64,000 nucleotides of DNA from Xanthobacteraceae bacterium (GTDB lineage: Bacteria; Pseudomonadota; Alphaproteobacteria; Rhizobiales; Xanthobacteraceae). This document shows, piece by piece, positions 52,897 to 61,484 of the stretch; position 1 is the stretch's first letter, and every line of letters begins with the position of its first letter. A program made the position numbers and the translations under genes. Under the pieces are notes generated by a model, which did no database searches, was not told the origin of the DNA, and saw nothing but the letters and a program-made list of their open reading frames with translations. Location: positions 110,072 through 174,071 of the forward strand of contig JALHRD010000007.1 of assembly GCA_022841625.1 (NCBI GenBank). The letters are read 5' to 3'.

Positions 52897-54525
52897 ATGA
52901 ATGCGAATGGATACGACTACATCATTGTCGGGGCGGGCTCGGCTGGCTGCGTCCTGGCCAACCGGCTGACCGAGGACAGCGGCGCGACCGTGTTGCTGCT
53001 GGAAGCCGGTCCGCCCGATCGCCATCCCTATATCTCGATCCCGCTCGGCATGGGGCGGATGCACGACAAGGTGATGTTCGATTGGGGCTACCAGACCGAG
53101 CCAGAGCCCAATCTCAACAATCGCACGATCGAAGCGATGCGCGGCAAGGTGCTCGGCGGTTCGTCGTCGATCAATGTGATGGCCTATACGCGCGGCAACC
53201 GCGGCGATTACGACCGCTGGGGACAAAAGGGTGCCCGCGGCTGGTCCTATGCCGACGTGCTGCCCTATTTCAATCGCGCCGAAACCTGGGAGAACGGCCA
53301 GAACACTTGGCGTGGCGGCCAGGGGCCGCTTGGCACCCAATATGCCAAGACTCCGGATCCGATCTTCGACGCCTGGCTCGATGCGGCCAAGCAATCGGGC
53401 TATCCGGTCACTGAGGATTACAACGGTAAGCAGCAGGAAGGTTTCGGTCGCGGTCAGTACACCATTCGCGACGGCCGGCGCGCGTCGACGGCGCGCGCTT
53501 ATCTGCGACCCGCCAAGAACCGCGCCGGCCTCACCGTCGAAACCGGCGCGCACGCAACCCGTCTGCTGATGCAGGGCACGCGCGCGATCGGCGTCGAATA
53601 TGTCAAGGACAGCGGCGACCGCAAACGCGCCGAAGCGCGCGAAGTTATTGTCGCAAGCGGCACCTTCAACTCACCGCAGCTTCTGATGCTGTCGGGGATT
53701 GGCCCCGCCGCGCATTTGCGCGACAGGGGGATCGCCTGCATTGCCGATCTCCCGGTTGGCAAGAACTTGCAGGACCACATCGGCTCCTACATGACCTATA
53801 ATCGCAAGAATCCCGGCGTGTTCCATCGCGAAATGCGTTTCGACCGCATGGCGGTCAGCATGCTGCTGGCTTATTTCCACGGCACTGGCCCTGCGACCGT
53901 GGTGCCCGGCGGCTTGCATGCCTTCGTCAAGACCCGACCGGAATTGGCGGTGCCGGATATCGAGTTCATGTTCCGCGGCACTTCACATCATCCGCATCTG
54001 TGGTTTCCGCTGCTCTATCCGGCCTTCACCGACGGCTACGGCATCCGGCCGACGCTGCTGCATCCCGACAGTCGCGGCGAAGTCCTGCTGCGCTCGTCCG
54101 ACCCACGCGATCCGCCGCGCATCCGATACAACTTTCTGTCCGCCCCCAACGACCTATCGACGCTGCGACAAGGCTTCAAAATGGCGCGCGAGCTCGCTCA
54201 CCACCCCGCGCTTGATCCGTATCGCGGCCAAGAACTCGGGCCGGGTCAGCTGGTGTCAACCGACGCCGAGATCGATAACTGGCTGCGCAAGACGCTGATC
54301 ACCGCGCATCATCCGGCGGGCACGTGCCCGATGGGTTCGACGCCGGCTGCGGTGCTCGATCCCGAGATGCGGGTGCGCGGCATCGAAGGCTTACGCGTGG
54401 TCGATGCGTCGGCGATGCCCGATCTGGTTTCCGCCCACATCAACGCGTGTGTGATCATGATGGCGGAAAAGGCCTCCGACATGATCCGCCGCCGCGCGCC
54501 GCTGCCGGCGGCGATGGAAGCATGA
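52897..54525 (+). CDS. GMC family oxidoreductase (choline dehydrogenase-like)
   Basis: A 542-aa FAD-dependent alcohol dehydrogenase. The FAD-binding motif YDYIIVGAGSAGCVLANRL is at the N terminus, followed by the GMC signatures GKVLGGSSSINVMAYTRG and ASGTFNSPQLLMLSGIG. The catalytic His lies in ITAHHPAGTCPMG and the partner Asn in SAHINACVIMM. It would oxidise an alcohol to aldehyde, possibly before or after the upstream lyase. It is cytoplasmic (no signal peptide). Confidence 0.93.
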   Translation: MNANGYDYIIVGAGSAGCVLANRLTEDSGATVLLLEAGPPDRHPYISIPLGMGRMHDKVMFDWGYQTEPEPNLNNRTIEAMRGKVLGGSSSINVMAYTRGNRGDYDRWGQKGARGWSYADVLPYFNRAETWENGQNTWRGGQGPLGTQYAKTPDPIFDAWLDAAKQSGYPVTEDYNGKQQEGFGRGQYTIRDGRRASTARAYLRPAKNRAGLTVETGAHATRLLMQGTRAIGVEYVKDSGDRKRAEAREVIVASGTFNSPQLLMLSGIGPAAHLRDRGIACIADLPVGKNLQDHIGSYMTYNRKNPGVFHREMRFDRMAVSMLLAYFHGTGPATVVPGGLHAFVKTRPELAVPDIEFMFRGTSHHPHLWFPLLYPAFTDGYGIRPTLLHPDSRGEVLLRSSDPRDPPRIRYNFLSAPNDLSTLRQGFKMARELAHHPALDPYRGQELGPGQLVSTDAEIDNWLRKTLITAHHPAGTCPMGSTPAAVLDPEMRVRGIEGLRVVDASAMPDLVSAHINACVIMMAEKASDMIRRRAPLPAAMEA

Positions 54526-54596
54526 CCGGTCCCGCGGTGTTAGTCTCGTGGTGGCGCTGAGTCGCCGGAACGGCGGCGCCCGCAATGGAGGCGTTT

Positions 54597-54863
54597 ATGC
54601 GACTGTCGGCTTGGATCATGGGGCTTACGGCGGCGCTGGCGATCGGTTTTGCCTGGCCAGCGGTCGGCGCCGCCCAAAATACCAAGGCAAAGGCGGCGGC
54701 GACCCAGCAGCAGGACGCGCCGCGCAAGGCCAAGGCTCGCGCCAACCGGACGGTGGCCGCAAAGCCATGCGCGGCGCGCAACTGGACCGGATGCCGGGGC
54801 TGGGATCCCGACCCGAATGTGCGTTCAGAAATCCAGCGGGATGCCGGGCGCGACGATCTCTGA
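54597..54863 (+). CDS. Small exported protein of unknown function
   Basis: An 88-aa protein with a signal peptide (MRLSAWIMGLTAALAIGFAW, cut near VGAAQ), an Ala/Lys-rich linker and a compact end CAARNWTGCRGWDPDPNVRS with a Cys pair. GGAGG lies 5 bases before the ATG at 54597. I do not recognise the family; the conserved-looking tail suggests a real periplasmic protein. Confidence 0.6.
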   Translation: MRLSAWIMGLTAALAIGFAWPAVGAAQNTKAKAAATQQQDAPRKAKARANRTVAAKPCAARNWTGCRGWDPDPNVRSEIQRDAGRDDL

Positions 54864-54871
54864 TCCTGGAA

Positions 54872-55894
54872 CTACCGTCCGAACGCCACCATCGCCCGTT
54901 CGCGCACCGAAGCGGGGACGTTGAGGGTGCGCACGATTAATTCCTGGACCCGCTCGCCCGGCAACGGGTCGAGTTCCACATTCAGCTTCTTGATGTCGGC
55001 GACAAAGTCCGGGTTCTTGACCATGGCGTTGAATGCGTCGCGCAGAACCTTCAGCCGGTCGCCGGGGATCCCGGGCGGACCGAGCAGACTGCGTCCAACC
55101 CCGCTGCCGCTGGCATAAAGCGCGGTGACTTGGCGGTCCTCCGGCGTGTTGCCGAATTCGGTGAGGCTCGGTGCATCGGGAAGGTCACGATGCCGCTCGG
55201 GCTGGGTTTGCAGAATGATCCGGATTTTCTTCTCGCGCAGCCATTCCTGTTTGGAGACGCTGACGGCGGCCCAGGATGAGCCGGTGCCGTCGACCTCGCC
55301 GCGTTCCATGGCCAGCATGCCTTCAGTTGAAGCCGGATAACCGCTGACCAGACGGAATTTCGTGCCGATAATGGCGTTGAACAGACGCGGCACCGTCTCC
55401 GCGATCGAACCCGGCCCGGTGCCGGCGAGCGTCGATTCAATGCGTTGCGAATCGGCGATCGATTGCACTTTGGAGGTGTGCCACTGCATGAAAATATTGT
55501 TGGAGGTGGCAACGCGGCCGACATAGGTGAACTTCGCCGCATCGTATTGCACGGCGGCGTTGCCCAAAATCTGTTCGAGTGCGGCGGATTCCACGATCAC
55601 GCCAAGCGCGGTGCCGTCCTTCGGGGCGACCTGATTGAGATAGTTCGCCGCCTTCATGCTGCCGGCGCCCGGCATGTTCTGCGCCACCACCGTCGGCGTG
55701 CCGGGAATGTGCCGGCCGAGATGGCGGGCGATCAGGCGCGCATAGAGATCGTAGCTGCCGCCGGCGGTGTAGCCGACATAAATGGTGATGGTCTTGCGGG
55801 CAAAGAATGGCTCGGCTGACTCGCTCCGGGCGGGTGGCGCGGCGAGCACCGCGGCGGCTGCGAGCAAAATTCCGACGCTGGTGTTCCGCATCAT
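54872..55894 (-). CDS. TctC-family substrate-binding protein (long form)
   Basis: A 340-aa exported receptor. Motifs are FFARKTITIYVGYTAGGSYD, PGTPTVVAQNMPGAGSMKAA, APKDGTALG, GTKFRLVSGYPASTEGMLA and MERGEVDGTGSSWA. GGAGAA lies 6 bases before ATG 55894 (a second ATG follows at 55891). It is last in the minus-strand operon beginning at 61258, 22 bases after the hydrolase gene. Confidence 0.9.
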   Translation of the reverse strand: MMRNTSVGILLAAAAVLAAPPARSESAEPFFARKTITIYVGYTAGGSYDLYARLIARHLGRHIPGTPTVVAQNMPGAGSMKAANYLNQVAPKDGTALGVIVESAALEQILGNAAVQYDAAKFTYVGRVATSNNIFMQWHTSKVQSIADSQRIESTLAGTGPGSIAETVPRLFNAIIGTKFRLVSGYPASTEGMLAMERGEVDGTGSSWAAVSVSKQEWLREKKIRIILQTQPERHRDLPDAPSLTEFGNTPEDRQVTALYASGSGVGRSLLGPPGIPGDRLKVLRDAFNAMVKNPDFVADIKKLNVELDPLPGERVQELIVRTLNVPASVRERAMVAFGR

Positions 55895-55916
55895 TGGTCG
55901 TTCTCCTTCGTCATAG

Positions 55917-56777
55917 TCATGACTGGACGCCAGGGTCGAATGGCATATCGGCGAGTTCGTCCGGATGGCAATCATGGAATTCGCGGATCAGATCGGCCAC
56001 ACGATCGGGCTGTTCCAGAACCGCCGCATGGCCGGTGTGGTTGAGCGTTGCAAGGCTGCTCGCGCTCGACAGCGCGTCGTAATAGACCGCGCCGTGCGCC
56101 GGCGGCACCATGCGGTCATGCGCGCCCCAGATCACCAGCGACGGCATCGATGCGCGATAAAGCCGCTCGCGCAATTCGCGATGATAGAAGTATGGCGGCT
56201 TAAAGCCCATAAACGAGCCAAAGCGCAGCATCTGGTAGCGGCGCAGTTCCTCGGCGAGGTCACCGCGGCCGTCCGGAAACCAGCGCTGCGCCAGCGCGCC
56301 GCCGGGTTCGGCGAACAACAGCGCACGTAACGAATTCTGATCGGTGCCGCGCTCGGGCTGTGCATGCATGAAGATGTCGCCGGTCGGCTCGCCCGGCACG
56401 AACAGCCCGCAGGCCCCGATCAATGTCAGCCGCGCCACCCGTTCGGGGTGCCGCGCCGCCAATTCGGCGGCGATCCAGCCGCCGACGCAGTGGCCGACCA
56501 GATCGAAGCGCGGCAACAGTTCGTTGTCGAACAATTCGAGATAGTGAAAGATGATGTCGTCGATGGCGCAGGGTGAAATCTCGTCCGAGCCATTGCAGCC
56601 GGGATGCGCCGGGGCGATGAGTTTGGCATGGCGCGCCAGCCGCTGGTGAAACGGCAACAGCTCGCCCGCGACGCCGTGAACATCCGCAAAGCCGTGCAGA
56701 TAGACGAGCGGCCTGCCGTGCCCGGCTTCGGCGATCGCGACCATGCGGCCGTTGAGGTCGATCGTGCGACGGCTCAT
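55917..56777 (-). CDS. Alpha/beta hydrolase with Cys at the nucleophile site
   Basis: A 286-aa alpha/beta hydrolase like meta-cleavage-product hydrolases. The oxyanion motif is LVYLHGFADVHG, the acid is Asp221 (WGAHDRMVPP) and the His is His250 (NHTGHAAVLEQP). The nucleophile elbow reads LVGHCVGGWIAA, with Cys97 where Ser is usual, so it may be a Cys hydrolase or have other chemistry. The ATG at 56777 overlaps the LLM gene stop (ATGA). Confidence 0.87.
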   Translation of the reverse strand: MSRRTIDLNGRMVAIAEAGHGRPLVYLHGFADVHGVAGELLPFHQRLARHAKLIAPAHPGCNGSDEISPCAIDDIIFHYLELFDNELLPRFDLVGHCVGGWIAAELAARHPERVARLTLIGACGLFVPGEPTGDIFMHAQPERGTDQNSLRALLFAEPGGALAQRWFPDGRGDLAEELRRYQMLRFGSFMGFKPPYFYHRELRERLYRASMPSLVIWGAHDRMVPPAHGAVYYDALSSASSLATLNHTGHAAVLEQPDRVADLIREFHDCHPDELADMPFDPGVQS

Positions 56778-58015
56778 TTCGACATCTCCGCCGCCCGCGC
56801 CACGCCGGGAAATTCCCGTGCGAACAAGCGCGCCGAATCCTGCCGCAGCCGCGGCGCAACTTCGTTTGCAAACAATCGCATGCTCTTGCGCGTCAACTCG
56901 TCCCGCATGTTGCCGAGGTGGAACTGAATAAGCAGATTGCCAACCTTGGAATTGTCCAGGATCGCCATGATCCGCCGGTAGACGGTCTCGGCGCTGCCGA
57001 CCACGATTGAGGCGGATTGCTGAAGATCGTCCCAGTTTTCGGCGTCGCCGAGCAGCGGCGAGGTCGGATCGGAAAACTTTAGAAAATTTTCGAACTCTTC
57101 CGGCGCAATATACGGGATGCCCGGCCCGAAGGTGAGCTGGCGGCCCTCGCGCCGCAGGTGGCCCTTGAGGCAATTCTTGAGGAAGTACCAGACGCCTTCC
57201 TTGGCTTCGGCCTGCGCCTGGGCGTCGGTTTCCGCCACATAGGCCGACATCAGGATGCCCATGCGCGCGGGCTTATAGCGGTCGCCATGCTCTTCCAATA
57301 TCCGCGCGAATAATTGTTGCGAGCGCGCGGTCTCTTTGCCGTGGCTGCGCGACGACAGGAAATAGCAGTAGCCGCGCTTGGCGATCTCGACCAGGGTGTC
57401 GCGCGAGCGCGAGCCGGGAATCCAAATCGGCGGATGCGGCGTCTGGGTCGGTTGCGGCCACGGATTGACATAGCGCATCGGATAATGCCGCCCTTCATGG
57501 GTAAACGGCCCGGGCTGCGTCCAGGCGCGGTGGATGAAATCGACCGCCTCCCAGAATTGGCTCCGCGTGCCCGCCGACGGCACATTGTAGTTGAAGGTTT
57601 CGGGTCCCGAGCCCGGCGCAAAGCCCGCGATCAGGCGGCCGTCCGACATATTGTCGAGCATCGCGTATTCCTCCGCGACGCGCAGCGGATTGAGATGCAG
57701 CGGCAGCAGATTGCCAAGGATGACGATCTTGCCGCGTTTGGTCCGTTGCGTCAGCGCCGCCGCGATCAGGTTGGGCGACGGCATCAGCCCGTAGATGTTC
57801 TGGTGGTGCTCGTTGAGCACCATGCCGTCGAATCCCAATTCGTCCGCATAGACGAGCTGATCGATATATTGCTGATAAAGGCCGCGGCTCTTATCCTTGT
57901 CCCACAGCGAATTCGGGACGGTCACCCAGCCGGTGTCGTATTTCTCGTCGAAGTTCGCCGGCAGATGCGGATAGGACATAAAGTGCCAGCAGTAGATTTG
58001 AACCGGATCGCTCAT
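56774..58015 (-). CDS. LLM-class flavin-dependent oxidoreductase
   Basis: A 413-aa luciferase-like monooxygenase. Landmarks are FDGMVLNEHHQNIYGLMPSP, GKIVILGNLLPLHLNPLRVAEE, DNMSDGRLIAGFAPGSGPE and IWIPGSRSRDTLVEIAKRG. The pattern NEHHQ is typical of flavin monooxygenases that act on small substrates with FMNH2. The ATG at 58015 gives the family N terminus; the frame opens further up at 58327. It is co-translated with the downstream hydrolase. Confidence 0.9.
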   Translation of the reverse strand: MSDPVQIYCWHFMSYPHLPANFDEKYDTGWVTVPNSLWDKDKSRGLYQQYIDQLVYADELGFDGMVLNEHHQNIYGLMPSPNLIAAALTQRTKRGKIVILGNLLPLHLNPLRVAEEYAMLDNMSDGRLIAGFAPGSGPETFNYNVPSAGTRSQFWEAVDFIHRAWTQPGPFTHEGRHYPMRYVNPWPQPTQTPHPPIWIPGSRSRDTLVEIAKRGYCYFLSSRSHGKETARSQQLFARILEEHGDRYKPARMGILMSAYVAETDAQAQAEAKEGVWYFLKNCLKGHLRREGRQLTFGPGIPYIAPEEFENFLKFSDPTSPLLGDAENWDDLQQSASIVVGSAETVYRRIMAILDNSKVGNLLIQFHLGNMRDELTRKSMRLFANEVAPRLRQDSARLFAREFPGVARAAEMSK

Positions 58016-58100
58016 CGACGCTCTTTCACATTCCAACGCAGGTCTAATTTTTGAAGCATGGCCTCGCGGCATTGGCCGTGTCTGGCCGGGTCGAGTGTGG

Positions 58101-59144
58101 TTATTGCGATGTCTTGTAGACCATGGCCCGTTTGGTTCGCGCGATGACGCCGGCTGGCGAAGCATAGAGCTTGGCCACCAGCGCCTGCACTTCCGCGCCG
58201 TCGCGGTCGCCGAGTTCCATGCCGGCTTTGCCCGCTTCCGCGACCAGCGCCGGGTCGCGCATCGTGGCGGTAAATGCCTTGCGCAGCGCCGCCACGCGCT
58301 CGGCCGGCACGCCTTCCGGCAGCACATAAGGGCGGCCGAACAGGTTCTGGCTGTAGATCATTTCCATGACCTGTCGGTCCTCCGCGGTCTTGGCGAAGGA
58401 GATCGTCAGCGGTACGCCCTGCTTATTGAGTTCGGGATGGCCGTGCAGATCCTCCTGCGCCAGGGCGCGCAGGGTCCCGTTCTTGAACCAATCGCCGCGT
58501 TGCATGGCAATGCTCGACCAGCTCATGCCGCACATGCCGTGCACTTCATTGCGCTCCATCGCCAGCAAGATCTCATTGCTGCCGGCATAGCCGCCAACCA
58601 GCCGCAGCTTCACGCCGAGCACATTTACCAGCAGGATCGGCAACATGCGCAGCGTCGCGCCTTCGCCGCTGGTGCCGATCAGCACTTCTGTGTTGAAGGT
58701 CTCGGCAAAGCTCTTCACCGGCGCGTCCGCGCGCACCATGCAGAGATAGACGCCGCTGGCGGCGCTGCCGAGCATGACGAATCGTGAGGGGTCGTGCGGC
58801 AGCGGCTGATCGGAATGGAGCGGTTGCAGCACCGCGCCCGGTTGGATCGCGCCGATCGCGGTGCCGTCCTTGGGCGCCTGCATCGCGATATAGGAGGCCG
58901 CCTTGTTGCTACCCGAACCCGGAAGGTTCTGGACCACCACGGACGGATTGCCGGGAATATGCTTGCTGAAGTGCCGTGCGACCAGGCGCGCATAGCCGTC
59001 GAATCCGCCACCGACCGCCGAGCCGACCGTGATCCGCACGGTCTTGCCGCGATAAAAATCGGCGATTGTTTCCTGCGCGGCGGCGGCGCCGGCAAAGCCA
59101 AGCATGCAAGCCAGGACGATGGCGGTCTTCATAGTCGGTCTCAT
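58101..59144 (-). CDS. TctC-family substrate-binding protein (long form, triplet copy 3)
   Basis: A 347-aa receptor. A signal peptide ends near GAAAAQ. Motifs are FYRGKTVRITVGSAVGGGFD, PGNPSVVVQNLPGSGSNKAA, APKDGTAIGAI and MERNEVHGMCGMSWSS. The ATG at 59144 overlaps the stop of copy 2 (ATGA); a second ATG at 59132 is possible. It is the most diverged of the triplet. Confidence 0.9.
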   Translation of the reverse strand: MRPTMKTAIVLACMLGFAGAAAAQETIADFYRGKTVRITVGSAVGGGFDGYARLVARHFSKHIPGNPSVVVQNLPGSGSNKAASYIAMQAPKDGTAIGAIQPGAVLQPLHSDQPLPHDPSRFVMLGSAASGVYLCMVRADAPVKSFAETFNTEVLIGTSGEGATLRMLPILLVNVLGVKLRLVGGYAGSNEILLAMERNEVHGMCGMSWSSIAMQRGDWFKNGTLRALAQEDLHGHPELNKQGVPLTISFAKTAEDRQVMEMIYSQNLFGRPYVLPEGVPAERVAALRKAFTATMRDPALVAEAGKAGMELGDRDGAEVQALVAKLYASPAGVIARTKRAMVYKTSQ

Positions 59145-60211
59145 CGCGCCGGCGGTTTGTAGATCAGCGCTTGCTTGGCGCGATCGACGATCTGCGCCGG
59201 TATTGCAAATAGCTGCGCCACCATGGTCTGGACGTCGCCGCCGGAGAGCGGCTCGACATCGAGCTTCATTTTTTGCGCTTCGGCGAGCAGCGCCGGGTCC
59301 GCCAGCGCGGCCATGAACGCCTTGCGGAGCGCGGCGACCCGCTCTGGCGGAACGCCGGCCGGCAGCACATAGGGACGTCCGATCACCGCTTGGCCATAGA
59401 CCAGCTCCATCACCTGCCGGTCTTCCGGCGTCTTGGCGAAGTCGACGGTGCGCGGCACGCCCTGCTGGTTGAGCGTGGCGGCGCCCTTGATGTTCTCCTG
59501 CACGATAATGCGCACGGAATTATTGGCCACCCATTCCGGCCGGACCGACAGCAGGCTGGTATAGCCAAAGCCGCACAGGCCGTGGGTTTCTCCGCGCTCG
59601 ACCGCAAGCGTGATCTCGCGGGTGCCGGCATAACCGGTGACGACGCGGAACTTGGTGCCAAGGATGTTGTTGGACAGAGTCGGCATGTCGCGGGTGGTGC
59701 CGCCTTCATTGCTGGCGCCGACAATGACCTCCCGGGTGAACGCATCCTTGAACGACATGATCGGCGAATTGGCGTTCACCACGCAGGTATAGACATCGCT
59801 ATTGGCGCTGCCGACAAAAATGAACTTCGATGGATCGTGCTGGATCGCGGCGTCGCCCAGGAGCGGCGCCAGAATGCCGCCCGGAAACAGCGCGCCGATG
59901 GCGGTGCCATCCTTGGGCGCGACCGAATAAACATAGCCCGCGGCCTTGTTGCCGCCGGCGCCCGGCATGTTCTGCGGCACAATGGTCGGGTTGCCGGGAA
60001 TAAATTTGCCCATGTGACGGCCGAGCGCGCGCGCATAGGCGTCATAGCCGCCGCCCGCCGACGAGCCGATATAGATGTTGATCGATTTGCCCCGGTAGAA
60101 CTGCTCGACCGGATCCTGCGCCTTGGCGGCGGTCGCGACCGATGCGACGCTGAGCGTCGCGCAAACGAGGCCCGTCCATTTCGCCGCCTGGGCCCATCGG
60201 GGAGCGTTCAT
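59141..60211 (-). CDS. TctC-family substrate-binding protein (long form, triplet copy 2)
   Basis: A 356-aa receptor. A signal peptide ends near AAKAQ. Motifs are FYRGKSINIYIGSSAGGGYD, PGNPTIVPQNMPGAGGNKAA, APKDGTAIGALFPGGILAPL, GTKFRVVTGYAGTREITLA and VERGETHGLCGFGYTS. Its start codon follows the stop of copy 1 without a gap (TAGATG). It is clearly a duplicate of copy 1 (FPGG/FPGA-IL segments, NEGGTTRD). Confidence 0.9.
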   Translation of the reverse strand: MNAPRWAQAAKWTGLVCATLSVASVATAAKAQDPVEQFYRGKSINIYIGSSAGGGYDAYARALGRHMGKFIPGNPTIVPQNMPGAGGNKAAGYVYSVAPKDGTAIGALFPGGILAPLLGDAAIQHDPSKFIFVGSANSDVYTCVVNANSPIMSFKDAFTREVIVGASNEGGTTRDMPTLSNNILGTKFRVVTGYAGTREITLAVERGETHGLCGFGYTSLLSVRPEWVANNSVRIIVQENIKGAATLNQQGVPRTVDFAKTPEDRQVMELVYGQAVIGRPYVLPAGVPPERVAALRKAFMAALADPALLAEAQKMKLDVEPLSGGDVQTMVAQLFAIPAQIVDRAKQALIYKPPAR

Positions 60212-61258
60212 CTAGCGCACCGGTTTATAGGCCAGCGATTGCTTGGCCTTCTCGATAATGCTCGGCGGCAGCGCATAGAGCGAGGCGACAAGGTTTTGCA
60301 ATTCGTTGCCGGAGATCGCCGCGAGATCGAGATTGGCTTTCTTTGCATCGCTGAGCAGCGCGGGGTCGGCCATGGCGGCCATGAACGCCCGTTGCAGCGC
60401 AGTCGCGCGCTCCGGTGCGACGCCGGGCGGCAATACAAACGGACGGCCGAAGATGCCCTGGCTCAGGATGAGATCCATGGCCTGTCGGTCTTCCTTGCTG
60501 CGGGCGAATTCCGCGGCCAATGGCACGCCCATGGCATTGAGTTCGGGATGGCCTTTGACCGAGAGCTGGAGGGTCATGGCCACCAGCTTCTTCTCGAACC
60601 AATGGGGGTAAGCTGTGGTGAAGCCGGTCCAGCCGATACCGCAGGCGCCGCTGACTTCATTGCGTTCGACCGCGAGTCCGATCTCCTTGCTGCCGGCATA
60701 GCCGGTGACAATGCGAAACTTCGCGCCGGCGAGGTTGTTCATCATGGCCGGCAGGTCGCGCGTGGTGCCGCCTTCGTTGCTGGCGCCGAGCACGACCTCG
60801 CGATCGAGCGCCTCGCGAAAGCTCTTGGCCGGTGCGTCGGTGCGCGCAAAGCAATGGTAGACGTCGCTGTTGGCGCTACCGAGATAGATGAATTTGTTGG
60901 GTTCGTGCTGGACAGTGGCGTCGCCCATCAGCGGCTGGAGGATCGCGCCGGGAAAGATCGCGCCGATTGCGGTGCCGTCCTTGGGTGCGACGCTGAAAAT
61001 ATAGCTCGCCGCTTTGTTGCTGCCGGCGCCGGGCATGTTCTGCACAATAATGGTCGGTTGTCCGGGGACATGCTTGCCCAAGTGGCGGGCCACCAGCCGG
61101 CCATAGGTGTCGTAGCCACCGCCGGCGGACGAGCCGACATAGATATTGATGGCCTTGCCCCGGAAAAACTGTTCGACCGCGTCTTGGCCGCGCGCCGGAC
61201 CGATCGCGGCAAGGGCCGCCACGGCGATCACGCAGGAGAGGGGTGCTCGAAACCGCAT
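60212..61258 (-). CDS. TctC-family substrate-binding protein (long form, triplet copy 1)
   Basis: A 348-aa receptor and first gene of the minus-strand operon. A signal peptide ends near GPARGQ. Motifs are FFRGKAINIYVGSSAGGGYD, PGQPTIIVQNMPGAGSNKAA, APKDGTAIGAIFPGAILQPL and VERNEVSGACGIGWTG. AAGGAG lies 5 bases before ATG 61258. Its promoter region is shared with the divergent Tat-exported ThDP enzyme. Confidence 0.9.
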   Translation of the reverse strand: MRFRAPLSCVIAVAALAAIGPARGQDAVEQFFRGKAINIYVGSSAGGGYDTYGRLVARHLGKHVPGQPTIIVQNMPGAGSNKAASYIFSVAPKDGTAIGAIFPGAILQPLMGDATVQHEPNKFIYLGSANSDVYHCFARTDAPAKSFREALDREVVLGASNEGGTTRDLPAMMNNLAGAKFRIVTGYAGSKEIGLAVERNEVSGACGIGWTGFTTAYPHWFEKKLVAMTLQLSVKGHPELNAMGVPLAAEFARSKEDRQAMDLILSQGIFGRPFVLPPGVAPERATALQRAFMAAMADPALLSDAKKANLDLAAISGNELQNLVASLYALPPSIIEKAKQSLAYKPVR

Positions 61259-61421
61259 AGATGCTCCTTGAATTTGCACCACTATGCCGCCGGAGCAGCG
61301 TGGTTGCCATAGGTCGTGGCGTCGCGGGCAAGGCGTAGAATACCAGATTTCGTTCCAGCTGAATTAGTGCTGCTCCTCCGGGGAATGGCCTTTCCAGCCT
61401 TTCGAACCAAGCGTAGTATCG

Positions 61422-61437
61422 CTCGATAATTATCGAG
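61422..61437. promoter_or_regulatory. Perfect 16-bp palindrome CTCGATAATTATCGAG
   Basis: It lies in the 226-base gap between the TctC triplet operon and the ThDP/cytochrome c operon. Its size, symmetry and position suit an operator for a dimeric regulator of one or both units. No regulator gene is adjacent. Confidence 0.55.
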
Positions 61438-61441
61438 TCAC

Positions 61442-61460
61442 CGGGTCCGTACGAGACCCG
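61442..61460. promoter_or_regulatory. Inverted repeat CGGGTC-N7-GACCCG
   Basis: It is placed 4 bases after the 16-bp palindrome and 24 bases before the ThDP enzyme start. It may be a second operator or a leader hairpin. Confidence 0.45.
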
Positions 61461-61484
61461 TGACAATTTCAAGGGAGGACCTGC

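Noticed and set aside
59273..61312. 679-codon open frame on the plus strand
   Set aside because: It lies antisense across two TctC genes with clear signal peptides and motifs. High GC at third positions keeps the opposite frame open.
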